Part shown: piece by piece, positions 36,054 to 50,558 of the stretch | Numbering within the stretch: position 1 is the stretch's first letter | Layout of the letters: every line of letters starts with the position of its first letter | The notes under the pieces: model-generated | What the model saw: only the letters and a program-made list of their open reading frames with translations | Databases searched by the model: none | Told to the model about the DNA's origin: nothing | Made by a program: the position numbers and the translations under genes | From: Theobroma cacao | Taxonomy: Eukaryota > Streptophyta > Magnoliopsida > Malvales > Malvaceae | Direction of reading: 5' to 3' | Length of the DNA stretch: 64,000 nt | Assembly (NCBI RefSeq): GCF_000208745.1 | Contig: NC_030854.1 | Coordinates: 31,363,797 to 31,427,796, forward strand

Positions 36054-39000
36054 TCACCTAGAAGGTAGCTCTGTTGGTTGACCGCTTAAGGAAGGATTTG
36101 ATGAACTAGAAGGAAGGGGCCCATTATCTTGAGAGGGTGCTGTACCCCATTTCAGTTCTACATCAGAGGGTTCCACTACATGTACTGCTCCATCACTCAT
36201 GCCAAGCGCGATCTGGTTAGGCTCAGATGGATGAGCAGCTATCACCACAGCATACGCGCTGTTGCTGCTGCATAAAGTTTTGGTCATTGATTTTAAAGTT
36301 ATACTGCAGTTAACCATTAGAAATAATCAAACTTCTTTGGATAACATTTATCAAATGTCCATGCTCTCACCTGACAGAGAAAGAAGGTATGTAAGCAGAA
36401 GGTGCTATTCGACATCTGAGCCTCAAGTTATCTGAATCAAAAACTCCAACAGCACCATCACAAAAACCAGCATAAATCAGTGAGCCATCACAGGAATATA
36501 TAGCACTTGAAATGGGAGCACTGAGTGAATCCTTTGGAGACCACTGCAAGAACAAGGATCAGCGAACTGATTATAAAATCATACCATTGGAACAACTCTT
36601 AAGAATAGAAATTCAATAAAATAAAATCAATCCGGCCAAAAGAAAAAGAAACTAAACACAACACAAGTATAATAATTTGAAGTGCATGGTCAATGCTAAA
36701 ATCTAGTAACCACTGGTGTTTTAGTCAAAATCTCTTTAAGGTTCTGCAGAATCTTCATTTAACTAAAAATTCCTCTAGCAAATAACCATTTGCTTGGCAA
36801 ATGTGCCGAAATGCCAGGATGATTTTTCCACAGAGCAATAGCCGATGCTGTCAGCCAAGTTAGGAGAGAAATAGGTCATGCTCTGGCCAAGTTTAACTCA
36901 GATTGGGGAATTTCTTATCAATTGTTCCAAACCCTTATATAGCTCACCACCACAAAAGAAATCCTCTACCAACAATTCAAGAACGGATTTGATACTGAAG
37001 AAAAGTTTATATCAATAAAACTAATGTTTAATTAGTTAATGTAGTTAGCACTTAACAACATTTATACTAGGAAATTAACTGAGAAAACTATAATGTAAGG
37101 AGCCTATATGCTAAGCATCCAACCCAAAACCGAGCAACAGTTGGTAAAGAGGCCCAACCTAAATAAAAGGACACTACAAATACTACTTAAATGATGTGGG
37201 TCAACACCACTTAACACTATCAGAGCTGCCTAGTTCAAAAACTTCATCTGTTGCATCATATAAAAATCAGGCTACAATTTTATGATAACAGCATATTTTC
37301 AAATTCAATATTGGCTAAGCTAATGCCATCGAATTATTATATATTCATTTTAAAATAGATAGACATAAGTCTCCTGAAAAATTATACTAGGTCCTGTTTG
37401 TCAATGGTACCTGAAGTAATAGCGATCACATTATGGACCATTGTCTGTTGAGGCAGAAAATTATTTTACGATGATAATAACCTACTTTCTCAAAAGCGAG
37501 CATGACTATGAGAGGCTTATATAATATAGCCAATATTTCACAAATCAAGTTGGGAATTTCAGGCCAGATAGTCTCCAAAAGTAGTAAATAATATCCGCTG
37601 CTTGCCTTAACTGTATTCCCACATTAGCCGTGTCTCATAAAAGTGTTCCCAAAAAAAATGAGAAACTACAATACAAGAAAAATGATGCAAGGTAGACAAC
37701 TTACAGAGCACAAACATTCAAGCTTGCTATCATAGATGGCTATTTGGCTTTCATGGACAACCAATAGATGAATTTGATCATTGTGAAACTGGACTTTGGT
37801 TTCTCCTGATAGTGGAGATTGACGACCAGATGGTGCCTGTATGAACCTTGATTTCTTTTTCTCCCAACCATCGATGCTCCAAACACATAACTGCAACAGA
37901 AAAATATCATAGAGAACAAAACATTTTGTGGTTAAATTATGTATACAGAACATTATGAGAGATGCCAGTTCTGTCATTTGTTAACATGCCTTGCATCTTA
38001 AACCATGCCTTGTGTTCATAAAAAAAATTTAAAAAAAAAAACAATTCGTTATGTTTGAAATGCATGTATCCCACTATAGCAGAAAGAATTGGCTGAATTT
38101 ATACTGTATAAGTTTTTAATCTTTAAGTGAAAATATAACATAATAAGCTTTCAAAATCAAGAACACTGTCAGAATCTAGTGCTATTATTCAGTCTTGAAT
38201 CTGCTGTAACAGTTCTTCACAACCCAAAACTTAGGGATCAATAATCATTTTGCTTCTTTATTTCTTGGCAACCTATATAAACATTCACAAGGTCCCATAG
38301 TGGAACTCAAATCTATGAGGATGAAAAAAAAAAAGGAATAGCATAGCTCTCTGACGATGAAATAATTTCAATTATCATCAGAATATAATGCAGGAATTTT
38401 CAAGGACAACTTTTACATTAGTAGGATAGCTCTTTTGACCCACATATTGATTTATGGAAACTCATTTCGGAAGCTTAACTAAAAGTGGCAGGCATCTAGG
38501 GAAACAAGAATAAGAGGTTTAGCGATATGGTAACAAGTTCAAGAGGGCATTCTATTTAAAACTAGCATGCTAAGCCAGAGGCACAAAGATATTCAAAATC
38601 ATTGAAAAGCAATCAGAGCCAATGCAAACAACAGTTTTAGAACTTCAAAACTAGTGGTAAAATTACTGCCTCTTAAGATATTGCTTATAGAATCAGAGAA
38701 AGCCATGAAGGGTCTTCAGATACAATCCCGAGGTTTGCAATGAAAGAACATCTATTTTAAGTATTGAAGTTGGTGAGAAAGAAAAACCATGAAACTAGGT
38801 TTAAAAAGAATGATTACAGGCTATAGAGAAAATGCACAATGAAGTACTGGCTTATAGACAACAAAGTCAACCTTAATATTTGGAATAAATAAGAAGATGA
38901 ACCCTCCTATTGATAGCTCCACTTTCCATTTGCTCGCATAAATTATATGACTCAATTTACTAGCAGAGATATAGCCTTCCAAGTTCCAACCCTGGTAGAC

Positions 39001-42000
39001 AACTTCAGAATATCTATAGCTTTATTTCATATGATTTAGCCTGAGAAATATCAAAGTAGGTACTTCCCTAATATGATAACATGATATAAACAGAAAATAT
39101 TCCTATAGGAAACCCAATTAATATTGTAATTAAAATTATTGAAGATGAATACTCCAAAATATTACTAAAACAAATAAAAGTACCTTCAAATTATCACTAT
39201 AGGATACTCTCTATCATCTCCAAGCCAATTTTCTTTGGTCTAAATTGAGTATCACCTTAATCCAAAGTGTAGCTGTACTGGACAGCCTAATGTTATCTTC
39301 TTAATCAAGAGAAGCGGATTTCAGAAAACATCCTCCTACATTTGAAAAATCTATCCTATTTAAAATGCAACTTTCACTTTTCACCTCCTTTGGGGCTTTC
39401 TCCTTTGCTTTATTAGTTCATGACACTAATTTTGGTTTTGTACCTTGGAATATTCCTACTCTTAGAGAACAGCCCTCAATAAAATGCACCAATAAACTAA
39501 TTGAACCAACCTAAATCAACATAATGAATCCTTTTTGAAGTAGTGAAACCACAAGTTATGCCCCAGAGAGTAGAGAGAGAAAAAAATAGCAGAAGTTATG
39601 CTACTTTCTTTTTCTCTTTTAATTGAGAAAAGCCCTACATGACAAGTGTTCATAACCTTAGATTCCCAACAGTTATCTCCAATTGGCAGAACCAAAAACA
39701 GATGATAAAATAGGTAGCCTGTGTTACACTGATTCAGTGGTTTAGGCAGAATACTCATCTATATTAAGCAACATGGGCAATGATGTGGAATATGCATCTG
39801 ACACACCTGAAAATTTTTCCCTGGCCCCTCAATACCAACTCAATTCCAAGTTTGAAACCAGTGACTTTTTATGATACACTGCAGAAGGAGATAATAAACA
39901 GAGGAGAGAAAAATGAAACTGTGCAGAGATCAGGGCTTTGAGAATCAATGGAGAAGGAGAGAAGTGGAATTAGTAAGGGGAAAAGAGAGGGAGAGGGCAT
40001 AGGGAAAGAAAGAAAGAAAGAGAAAACACTTTTTCTGGTGAACAATCACATCGAACAAAAGCAGAAAGCAATTAAGTGAAGAGAAAGATGGGAGAGAAAG
40101 AAAAGAGATAAGGGAGGAGGGGGAGACTAGGGCAACATTTCCATATTTAAGGAAGAACAAGCCCAAACTTGAAATAAGTACCCCACTTTTACGCAAAAAA
40201 TTTAGATTTTATTAATTAGTCTACTATATTGAAAGATTTGGGAACAAACATATACATCGGCCCTGACCCTGGTCCTAGTCTAACTAATTTAACAGCAAGT
40301 CCAATTATTTAACTATTAGATCTTCTGTTTGTGCTTATCAAGGGCAAGCTCCATAAATGGGAAAATATGATATACTTACAAAAGAATCAAGGAACCACTT
40401 CAGTAATTTTCAAGATATGTGAATATTTACCCAAGATAGTACATTTGACAAATCTAACAGACCAACATATAAGGGCATAAAAGAGCTTGATAATAATACC
40501 AATGACAAGCATTTTCCAAAGACAAAACTTGGCGATATCTCAAATTAGCGGGACTCCTTTTTCTTTTAAAAAAATTAGGGATTGCATTTATGTACATATT
40601 ATGACCTTAAATGAGTCAAGTAGGTAGATGGAGCACTTAGAGATAGAAGAATCTGTAACCCTAAACCCTTTTTAAACATAATTAATTTTGATTGTCAAGA
40701 TATATTTTTTAAGCTACTTCATTACATATTTAACTATGCTCTCAGTCAAAGAACCAAGGTCAACAGCATAAGACACATAATCTCCAAGAAAAAAACAGCA
40801 TAAGACACATCAGTATGTGATTGCATGAAAGTATAGGGAGGGATCAAGTTCTGCATACATACATACATATAGGATTAAGTTACACCAGTTTAAGATTAAT
40901 GAGTTTCACAGCATTCCATAATTTTTTTTGTACGGTTCATTATTAACCAAATTGACTGCTTCTTTAATAGTCTAATTATACAGTCAAGCATGCAAAATTT
41001 CCAGGTCAATCCAATATTTATGGTATTTCTATCAGAATACTGTTTTTTATGTTAAAATTGTATTGATTCAGTGAAACAGTTAAAGACATTTAATACATGG
41101 ATAACATAAAAATTACTACTATATCTACAAAAAGTGTATCATAGGATATGCATTCAATCAATCACTAACCTGTGCATCAGCCCCTGAAGACACCAGAGAA
41201 TTCAAAGTTTGGGAGAAGGCAAGTCCTGTTATCCGATTCTGGTGGCCCTTGAGTTTGGTTTTCACCTGGCAAAAACAAAAGCCTAAGTATGCTTCTAGAG
41301 CCAAATTTCATGCCAAAGGCATAAAACTTCAGGTTTGCATTCTAGAATGAGTTTTAGCTTCTTATGGACAACGTTATCCTTTTCATTCCAGAAAAGGAAA
41401 CTATAAGACTTTCCCTTGTCCGCTTAATGATCAAGTGATTGAAATCCCTTTCATCAAACCTCTTTTTTTTATTTTCTTTCTTGTCTTCTTCGCATAGGCA
41501 ATGAAGGAGGTAACAAGAAGCCACCAACTATGTTACATGTGCCATACTGATTCCAGCATTCCAACTTCACTCACAATTCTGGTCATCAGGATGCATGTAA
41601 AAAATTATGGATACACTTAATAAGGTCGAATGGTGATAAGCTTAGACCAAGTTAGCCATAGAATAATAAAATAGGGTTTGAAATTTAGTAATAAAATTCT
41701 AAGACAATAATTGGTTCAACAAACGTAAGAAATCAACATTCTCCTACTTCAACAAAGTAGTCCTAACTGACCACATATATAAACAAACTAGTTTCTAAAT
41801 ACTAAAAGTTGAAGCTAAAAATATGCTTTACCTCATCAACTCTGACATTGTAAATTTGAATAGTGGAATCTTCCATGCCAATAGCAATAATATTATTATC
41901 TTGGGGATGAAATGCCAAATACGTGGCTGCAGGAGGGGGGGACATAAATGTGGTCATCACCTGTGAAGAATTTACCCATGTGAGTAATGTGAATAACTAC

Positions 42001-45000
42001 AAAGAACACAAATAAAACAGAGAACAGTTCAAGAAACAAGTGAAAATTGCAATTGTAGACCTTGAATGTCATCATGTTGAACAAAGACACCTTCCCGCCC
42101 GATGCGGACATAACATAAGAATCATTTTTAGATAATGCAATGCATGTAGCTGACTCTTCAGCAGGTTTAGTGTCATTTATATCATTTGTCATAAGAGTAC
42201 CACTAGGTGGCTGCCATAATTGTGGTGCAACATTTGCAGTAGCCTGAAGGATTAGAGATGTAGAACTATTAGAAAATATAATTTAGTAATTAAGTGATAC
42301 AAATTTTCTCACTTAAAGACACAAGACTAACCTTGCCGGATGGATTCCTGTCACTACGTTGCCATTTCCAAAGCTTGTGAACAGCATTTGAAGCAAGGGC
42401 CAAAAGAGCAAGACCAGAGTTGGTATACAGCAGCCTCACAACCTGCAATTAGAGATTGCTAACCCTCAATTATGGCCATAGAAAAGTCTTAAAATTGAAC
42501 AAAAAATATACAACTAGATCTCTGCATGCACCAAGTTTATGCATATGTAAAACTTATGACTAGCACACAAAAATATGATTGTACACATCTTAGATAGCTA
42601 CATAACAATTTGACTTAATTTCTCAATACTGAGTTAAGCAGAGTATAACACAAAATAATGCATATATCAAAACAAATTAAAAATAAAAAAGAATTTTACA
42701 ATACGTATGTCGCAATCCATATGCATCTGTGTTTTTGTAAGAGTCCATGAATAGATGAGGCAGTACTCCATTATTCCTGCCATATTGAATATACTAGTTT
42801 CTTTTAAAATTATCTATATGTTCAGTAGTTACTTATGCTCCCACAAGAGAAAGTTCCTACCTCAGGCCCTTTCATAAGAATTCAATATCTAGAAAAGAAA
42901 AAAATAATTCTAGTCTAAAAATACAGCCTAAAGTACAACTTATAATTCCTATCACTTACATTTTTTCTCAAGTTCCAAAAATGATATAGAAATTCTTATG
43001 CTTTACAAATTTGCTCATGCCATCTGTTTTACAGTTTCAACTAATAGCTAACATCCATACATGTTCCCTATTAAATACTAGTATAAAAAATCTGATCCTT
43101 TGCATGCATCAGGTAGAAAAACCTTGCTCTCTCAAGCAAGCAAAAAATTCTTGCTGGTTTTTGCAATAGATGGGCTAATACATATTAAAAATGTAGCAGA
43201 ACATATTAAAATGTTTGCTGCACTATTTGCACTAAAAATAAAGTGAAACCAATCATCAGGACAATTATATTAAGGGTAAAATATTCCCACCTCCCTAAGT
43301 TTTAATCGAAATTCCAAGCGGGTCCATTAGTTTTCAAAATGGACATTTCACCCCAAAAAAAATTCTTTCGCTAAACACATAGGTTCAGCCATTAATCAAC
43401 TGTTAGTGTTTCTGTTAGTTTAATGACGTGACAATATTGAAATGACAATTTTACCCTTCATTAATTTTAAAAATTACTATTATATAACTTTTATAAATTT
43501 AAAAAAAAAAATAGTCAGTACGTGATCTGGTGCTCCCTGATCAGTGCTCCCCTCCCCTCTCTTGGGGAGCACCGACCGGTGCACCCCATTCTTGGGGAGC
43601 TGGGGAGCACCGATCAGTGCTTCTTTTTTTTATTTTAAAAAAATAATGATAATAATTTTTTAAATTAATAAAAAAAATATTTTAGTCTTTTCATAACCTA
43701 TATTACATAATCTACATTAACAGTATTTACACTTTTTGAGGCGAAATGTCCATTTCGAAAACTAATGAACCCGCCTGGAATTTCAATTAAAACTTAGAGG
43801 TGTGGGGTATTTTACCCTTATATTAATTATATCCAGCAACTCCATCCCCACCTGCCACACTTGTTTCAGGAACATATAATATTTTCTTGAGATCTTTGGT
43901 AAGATTTATTTTTTGGCTATTTCCTGAATGAGGGTGCTATTATCAATAAAGATCGACAGAGAGGACAAGCAAAACCCTGTCCAATCACCTTCACGAAGCA
44001 GGGAAACCGGCTCTGTAAACACATTTAATTACAACTCCCACTGTAGTATAAGTCTTCTCCAAGAAAATGATTCAATTTTTTCTTTACATAATCCTTTGAC
44101 CCATGATCACCCTTTTACCATTGCAAATACATTCATTTACTTTTTGTTCCTTTTTTCCACTTTATCATCAATCAGTGATTGCATTCAAGTGATAATTAAA
44201 GCTTATTACTTTTTTCCAATTTATCATCAATAAGTGATTGCATTTCAAGTGATGATTAAAGTTGTGGAGTGCACAGTTTGTGAAAACATTGGGGATGCCT
44301 AAATTTAGCTTTATGGTCCAAGGTAGTGTGTACACATATTTTGGTAGTCTATAATTCATTAAAATTATATCACCATGCATGAATATCAACATTATACCAC
44401 AGATCACACATAATAAGCAAGTGCTATACATATTCCACGTTAGCCAATAAAGTTAGCTTACCGGAAAAAAAATTACTAATATAATGCATTAGGTACAAAG
44501 TTCAACTGCTGCAAAATATCTCATCCAAGCCAGACTCAAAAGGATAATCAACCACAAATAAATTTGAAATTAAATCACTAAGGAAGAAGGACAACATTGC
44601 TATCATGCAATAACTTTTCTTTCCAAAGCAATCATGCACAAAAACCAGGCAACAAATAACATTCTTCAAGTACCTACCTTTCCTGCTGTTATGGCATCAG
44701 GTAATCGCAAGGCTTTCAGGTGAGATGGATCCATAATGTCAGGTATTCTCCAGCCCTTAATCTTGTCTGCATCATCTGAAATTCGTGGTTTAACATCAAC
44801 AAGCCTGCTGCTATCCATCGTACTCTGCAATGGACATCCAATATGAAATTACGAGCCCCTCTAGCGCTAAAAATAACATGAAACTGGAAAAGCTGAACTT
44901 ACAAGACTGGTTATAGATACAACAGGGGGGCCTCTGTCTGGGCGTTCAAGGGCTGGAGCAATGGCAGCATTCCCCATGGGACCTAGAGCATTGACAATCA

Positions 45001-48000
45001 ACGGCTGCAGAAAAGATTGTCCAGAAGAAGTGAAATACAGAACATCATTAGCAACATAGAAAGGATATGCAATAAATGATATGCGGAGAAAGCCATAAAA
45101 GATAGGAGAAATAAAAATAAACCATCCAGGAACAGCTGTCTAATGTGACACTGAATGGTTCTGCAAAGATAAAATTACAGAAAAATCTATATCCATTTGT
45201 ATCTAAACAATCGAGAATTCCTTCCTTGAAGCTGTAACAATGGTAGCAATGAGTAAATTTTGCTATACTCCTGAGTCTTGCACAATCAAACAAAGACAAT
45301 ATGTTACTCCTCATGAATACACTACAGCATAGCGGTAACATTAAATAATGCATCCTGAAATTTAGGATATATTGGCTCCATTTTAAAGCATTTTAAAAAT
45401 TATGAATGGAAAACAGTCCTTGTTTAAGGTCATCATAGCATAAAAGAGGTATGCATGGATCACAAGAAGCCAAAACTCAAACCACAAAAATAATGCAACA
45501 TGAATATTTTCTATACAAATTTGATAAATAAGCAAACAACAGATCCACCAAAAGCACATAACAAACATTTAGTCGTTCAAAAAACAGCCTACACTGATAT
45601 TCTGACATTCGCCTTTATGGTCATTCCCCACTAGTTTTTCTTTTTTGCCCTTCTAAAGCAATGTCTCCTAGCAAGTTAATTACCAAGCAAACAGGGCATG
45701 CAGTTCTGGCGATCATTTACTTACAAGGGTATGAACGTACATGGCATTATTATGATATGCCAACTTCCAAACTTAAGGCATAATTAGAATCAAAGCACAA
45801 AACTACCTTAGAGTTGACAGGTTCAGAAGGACCTCGAATTTTATCGACAGCCCTGCTCTCCAACATCCTTATCAAGCGTGAACCATCACTGTTGGCCAAG
45901 ATTTTGATACCATTATCGCTAGTTGTAACTGCCAATAATGACCCTTCCTTGTTGAATCTAAGTCTGGGACTAGCCTGTAAAAGGATTAGAATGGATAATT
46001 GCAACATCTGCAACTTAAGTACTAATGAAAAGAAAATATAGGAATACTAACAGGCAAACCACCATCTGCATCAACAGCCGTCAACATGGTAGTATTATCC
46101 ATGTCCCAAAACTTAATCTGGAATTCATCACCAGCTGCTAAGAACCTGTTCCTTGTTGTATCAAATTGGACAACTCCTAAAGAACGCTTCCTAAAACCAG
46201 CATATCTTCTTTTGATAGCTCCTTCACTCTCATTCCACTCAACTAAATGGGATTCACCTTCTTTACTTGTTCCACAAGAAAAAAGCCTGCCAGAATAAAT
46301 CCAACTTTTTATGTATACATGTACAGAATTCTTATAGATATGTATATATCATGCTTCCACATAAATACCATCGAATTTAACCTTAAAAGAAAACCAGAGA
46401 CCATCTAAATTAGACTATTTCTGAGGGTGACATGAACCATGGGAAAATAATCTACAATTTTCTTAATTAAAAGAGTTTTGATGCATCTAAAATGCCAGCA
46501 TTTCAATGCATAATCATGTAAATATGATATGCGGAAACATGCCAAGAGTTCCCAAATATATTCAATCAAACTGCCATCTCTCCAAAAAAGCATTTTTACC
46601 TAGTTCCATCAGTACTGTATGCCATTGTGGTGCACCATTGTCCAGGAGCATCATAGTCCACTCTAGATCCCAAGCAATCATATAACCAAGCTTTTATCTT
46701 CCCATCAATGGCAGTGGAAAAGATAAACTGTTCATATAGGCAGAGTGTGACAATTAATATGAGAATGGAAATGAAAATTTTCAAAGGAAAAAAACCAAAG
46801 TTCCACATCCCAACCATGACTCAACACCTAGAAGCAGAATACAGAATAGAAAGCTAATAAACAATTTCTAATTGAGTTTTACCTGAATATTTTCTTTATA
46901 ATGAGGGCAAACAGAATACACAGGAGCTTCATGGCTTTCAAACATATAATGCCTACGTCCAGCTACTGTGTCCCATACCTGCCAAACAGGAAATTTCAAT
47001 ATAGACAACCCAAGCCTTCTTCAATTTACAGAAACAAAATCAAGCCAAAAGTTTATACCTTAATCATCTTATCATCACCACATGTAACAATACATAATTG
47101 CTTGTTGGGTTGAGCAAACGCTATGTCATTAACACCTCCAACATGGGCATCAATCTACAAAATATAATAGGTTATTAATGACCCACAACATCGTGATTTT
47201 TAACAGAATATTTGATATGTTGTGAGTTGGTTTACCTCCAAATGCTGCCTTAATTCTCCAGTTGGATTGTATAGATATATCTGGACTATATGCTTTGAAA
47301 ATGCAACACCTATAGAAGCAAAATTTAATTAAAGAACAAATAATGCATCTTCAAGGAGGAGAAAGACAGGGAGATCAAACTGTATTAAAGTTTAGAGTAA
47401 CAAATATGGACATGCATACCAAGCATATGTCCGTCAGAGGGCGACCAAACACATCGATTTACTGATATCCCTGCATCATTCACTAGTGCTGTCTGGTAGT
47501 AGAATAAAGAAAGAAAGAAAGATCAGTACTCAACCAAAGAGATTTTTATGTGTTTGGGTGCTGTATAAATAGGCAAGAGGAGGATATTTACACTCAATTT
47601 CCAAGCCAATTGCTACCCATGATTTAAATGATGGCAAGAGATATTACTCTCAACCAGATATTATCTCATCCACAAACGACAAATTGGTAAAGGTCAACAA
47701 GAAAGATGAATTGCTGATGCCTACAGGAAGTTGATACATTACCTGCAATGGCATAGAAGCAGTCGAGATATCCCAAACCTTGAAAGGTTTATCAGCCAAT
47801 CTTTCCCGAGATCCTACTTCCCAAAGGCTGATGTCACCGACATTCGTGCCAACTAAAAACAAGAAATGAGAAACTTCAATAACTAAGCAATAAATGTGTG
47901 CTAAACTTTTGCTAGAAATTTCATAGAAAATTGCTATTAAGGAAAAAAAAAAACCATATCAACCTAGGAGAATAGTTTGATGTTGAGGATGAAAGTCCAT

Positions 48001-48918
48001 GCTCATGACATTAGTTCCTTGATTAAGGGCCCGCACGACAGTTTTTGGAAGGTCATCTTGTGAGTCGACATTGGGAGTATGTGCTATACCAGCAAAGGAT
48101 ACCTGCAGAAACCATATCTGAGCATCTTCTCTTTCATTTCATGAAGAAAAAAATCCAAAAAATTAATCAGAACCACCTAGACCCAATACAAGAAGATGCA
48201 GAGCATGTCCCAGATACAAAGTTCAAGAACTAATCTTGTGCAAAGAAAATAACTGAGCGAAATCAAGATAACAAACAAGTAGTCCTATTTATCTGCACCT
48301 CATCAGATTGGCCAGTGCGAATACGCTTCATCAACTGCTCTGAATCAGCCGACTGATAATCCATCCCCGGCATACCTGATGGCGTCCTTGGGTGCTTCAG
48401 GAATGCAGCTGAACCATCGGGAAGAAAAAGTGAAATTAAGTGAGTTTACTGAAACATCATGCCAACAGACACCAAATGCCAGTGACATTGTACCAACCTG
48501 CACTAGAAGGCTGGACAAGACCAGGAGGCCCAGCTGCCACAGCTGCTGCATGAGGTAAAGAAGGATTACCACTTGACATCCACCCCGCAATGGCACCAGA
48601 AGATGGGGAAACAACAGGCTGAAATGGCTGCACATCATAGCCATCCAAGAATTATTTGAGAATGCTGCATACATTGTTTAGCGGCTAGATTAATGCAAAA
48701 TACTTACACCATGGGCGCCAATAGGAGGGAATGCCCCAGCCTTGGGAATTGGGCCCACAAGGGGACTATTAGTAGGAGGAGGACGAGCCCCATTAGTACT
48801 GGGAGAACAAGAATGATCCGTAAAGAGAGTTTTAATGTCAGGGTTTGGACGAGGATTCTTGCAAAGCTGATGCTGCCAATTTAGACTGAAAAATTCAACA
48901 GAGAAATGAGCTAACAGA

Positions 48919-48960
<42 letters not shown>

Positions 48961-50558
48961 TAATATCATTATAAGGAATTAAGTTCAGCTACCAATCTAA
49001 ATTTGATTGAGGCAATTGTCTTATATGCACCTTATATAAGTATCCATTTATTACTTATCCAAATGCAGTTATTAACAGAAAGACATTGGCAAACCCAGCC
49101 TTTGTTTTCACATAGTATAGAAGAAGAAAAGATTCAACCAATGAATACTGACAAAATTAGTAAACTAATTATAGGATAAGTATGAATAACCTCTGGTTTA
49201 TTAAGGTCCTTAGCCGTGAACTTTTAAAGGCAGGGAATGTAAGCTTATCACGAAATAAAGGATTTGCTTCAATGAGCTTCTTAAGTTCTACAAGCATGAT
49301 ATTTCGAGCAGATTTCGTGTCTCCATATTTTGAAAGCTGCTCATTTTGCCTGATGACAGAATGCAACCAGCAAAATTTAGTGTAAATCAATCATGTAGCT
49401 GAAAAAGAACAATAAGAAAGCAAGAGTACACACCTAAAGTTATCAAGAGTGAGCAACTGGGTAATCTCCTTGAAAAGTTCTTCATTAAAAGATGCAAAAA
49501 CCTTCAGATCCTTGACAAGAATTTCAACAGCCTTTGCTCGATCCTGCCTGGTAGAAGATAACAGAGCATAAAATATAACAGACATGCATAGATTAATTCA
49601 ACTTTAAGAAAGCACCATGACAGAAACCAAGTAATGAAAGCCTAATCTGCCTCAGACAGAAACATCTTCATGAGTTCAAGAATAGCTAAATCCAACTCCA
49701 TTATTCTATAAGGTGTTCTCTTGACATCATTCACGTAGGATTTAAGCTCAACAAAGGCAAAATGAACATAGTTCGCAAATCCTAGGCATTTACAAGCAAG
49801 AGTATAACAGCATCAAGAACTCACCTGTCAAGGGCTTCCAAATACTTCTGCTTCCTAATTTCAAAGAAAATCTTCATCGAGTAGCGGTTATCCTCAACCT
49901 TAGTGAACCCACATAGATAACGCTCAACTTCATCCCATTCACCAGCCTGGACTTGATCCTCAAAATGTTTCATATTGAAGAAAAAGCCAGACTCTTGCTC
50001 TAACCTTAAATTTGCACAAGCCATAGGAGAGCCACATGCAAAAGCAAACGTTAGAAAGCTATAAGAAACACATGCAAAGGCAGGATTACCAATCTATTCA
50101 AAGTCAATTAACTTAAGCCTGCCAAAGTGGCTAAGAAAAAACAGAAAGCAGCAAAGGTACAAATGTGCTATATAAAAGCATTGAAAGGTTATTTTCTTGC
50201 TTTCCAGAGGTAAAACTCATCCAATTTTAGCTCTGGGACGTACTAATAAAGCACATTTCTAAAATGCTAACCAAAACGTTAGTCATTACTCATCATTTCC
50301 AACCTGAAAAGCATTAACTATCAGGTCTTATTAGATAACATAACATAGTTAAAATAAGTTTTTCCTCTTTCAGCCATAGGCTTAAAAACTCTTGTGCCAT
50401 CATCCTTCTAAGCTTACTCAGCAGCCAAAAAGAACCTTAATATGAGCCAGTACAACAAAATAAGTTAAATTAACTTACTTATGAACAGTTTCCTTGAACT
50501 TTTCCTCATCCAGGAACTGTAAGATCAAAAACACCAGCTCCCTACTTAAGGAAGACAT
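36054..50558 (-). CDS. TPR3: TOPLESS-related transcriptional corepressor (TPR2/TPR3 clade), 25 exons, 1136 aa
   Basis: Groucho/Tup1-type corepressor recruited by EAR-motif repressors (Aux/IAA, NINJA/JAZ and others) in the nucleus. Exons (minus): 50558-50479, 50004-49825, 49547-49434, 49349-49191, 48885-48708, 48627-48498, 48408-48299, 48102-47964, 47852-47743, 47492-47420, 47309-47236, 47154-47059, 46978-46883, 46727-46600, 46286-46052, 45974-45807, 45004-44903, 44824-44678, 42442-42332, 42243-42061, 41960-41832, 41265-41170, 37890-37705, 36543-36371, 36267-36054. The total is 1137 codons; TPL family members are about 1110-1140 aa. The start MSSLSRELVFLILQFLDEEK is the LisH, followed by CTLH and the TOPLESS domain to about residue 210 ('RLRTLINQSLNWQHQLCKNP'). 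A Pro/Ala-rich linker runs to about residue 320, then WD40 repeats (for example 'MSMDFHPQHQTILLVGTNVG', 'FIFSTAIDGKIKAWLYD'). 'MDYQSADSEQLMKR' and the WD sequence fit the TPR2/TPR3 clade better than TPL/TPR1; the exact paralogue is not certain. Confidence 0.95.
43271..43820. mobile_element. MITE with ~84-bp terminal inverted repeats in TPR intron 18
   Basis: The left end 'taagggtaaaatattcccac' is matched by the inverted right end 'taagggtaaaataccccaca'. The match continues for about 80 bp (the taagttttaat-gaaattcca-gcgggt-cattagtttt-aaatggacattt blocks) with about 90% identity by eye. Its 550 bp contain no coding frame. The centre has a GC-rich stretch (about 43525-43620) of repeated 'ggggagcaccga'/'gatcagtgctcccc' that can fold on itself. 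Ends 'TA-agggt...accct-TA' fit a TA duplication; longer duplications are not clean. Superfamily not assigned. Confidence 0.8.
44151..44268 (+). repeat. Tandem duplication, 59-bp unit x2, in TPR intron 18
   Basis: Copy 1 begins 'ttttttccactttatcatca' at 44151 and copy 2 'ttttttccaatttatcatca' at 44210. They share 'gtgattgcatt', 'caagtgat' and 'attaaag' with a few substitutions. Confidence 0.85.
48921..48962. repeat. (ta)n microsatellite in TPR intron 4
   Basis: An uninterrupted TA run of about 26-28 bp with ata/aca flanks, upstream of exon 5. Confidence 0.9.
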
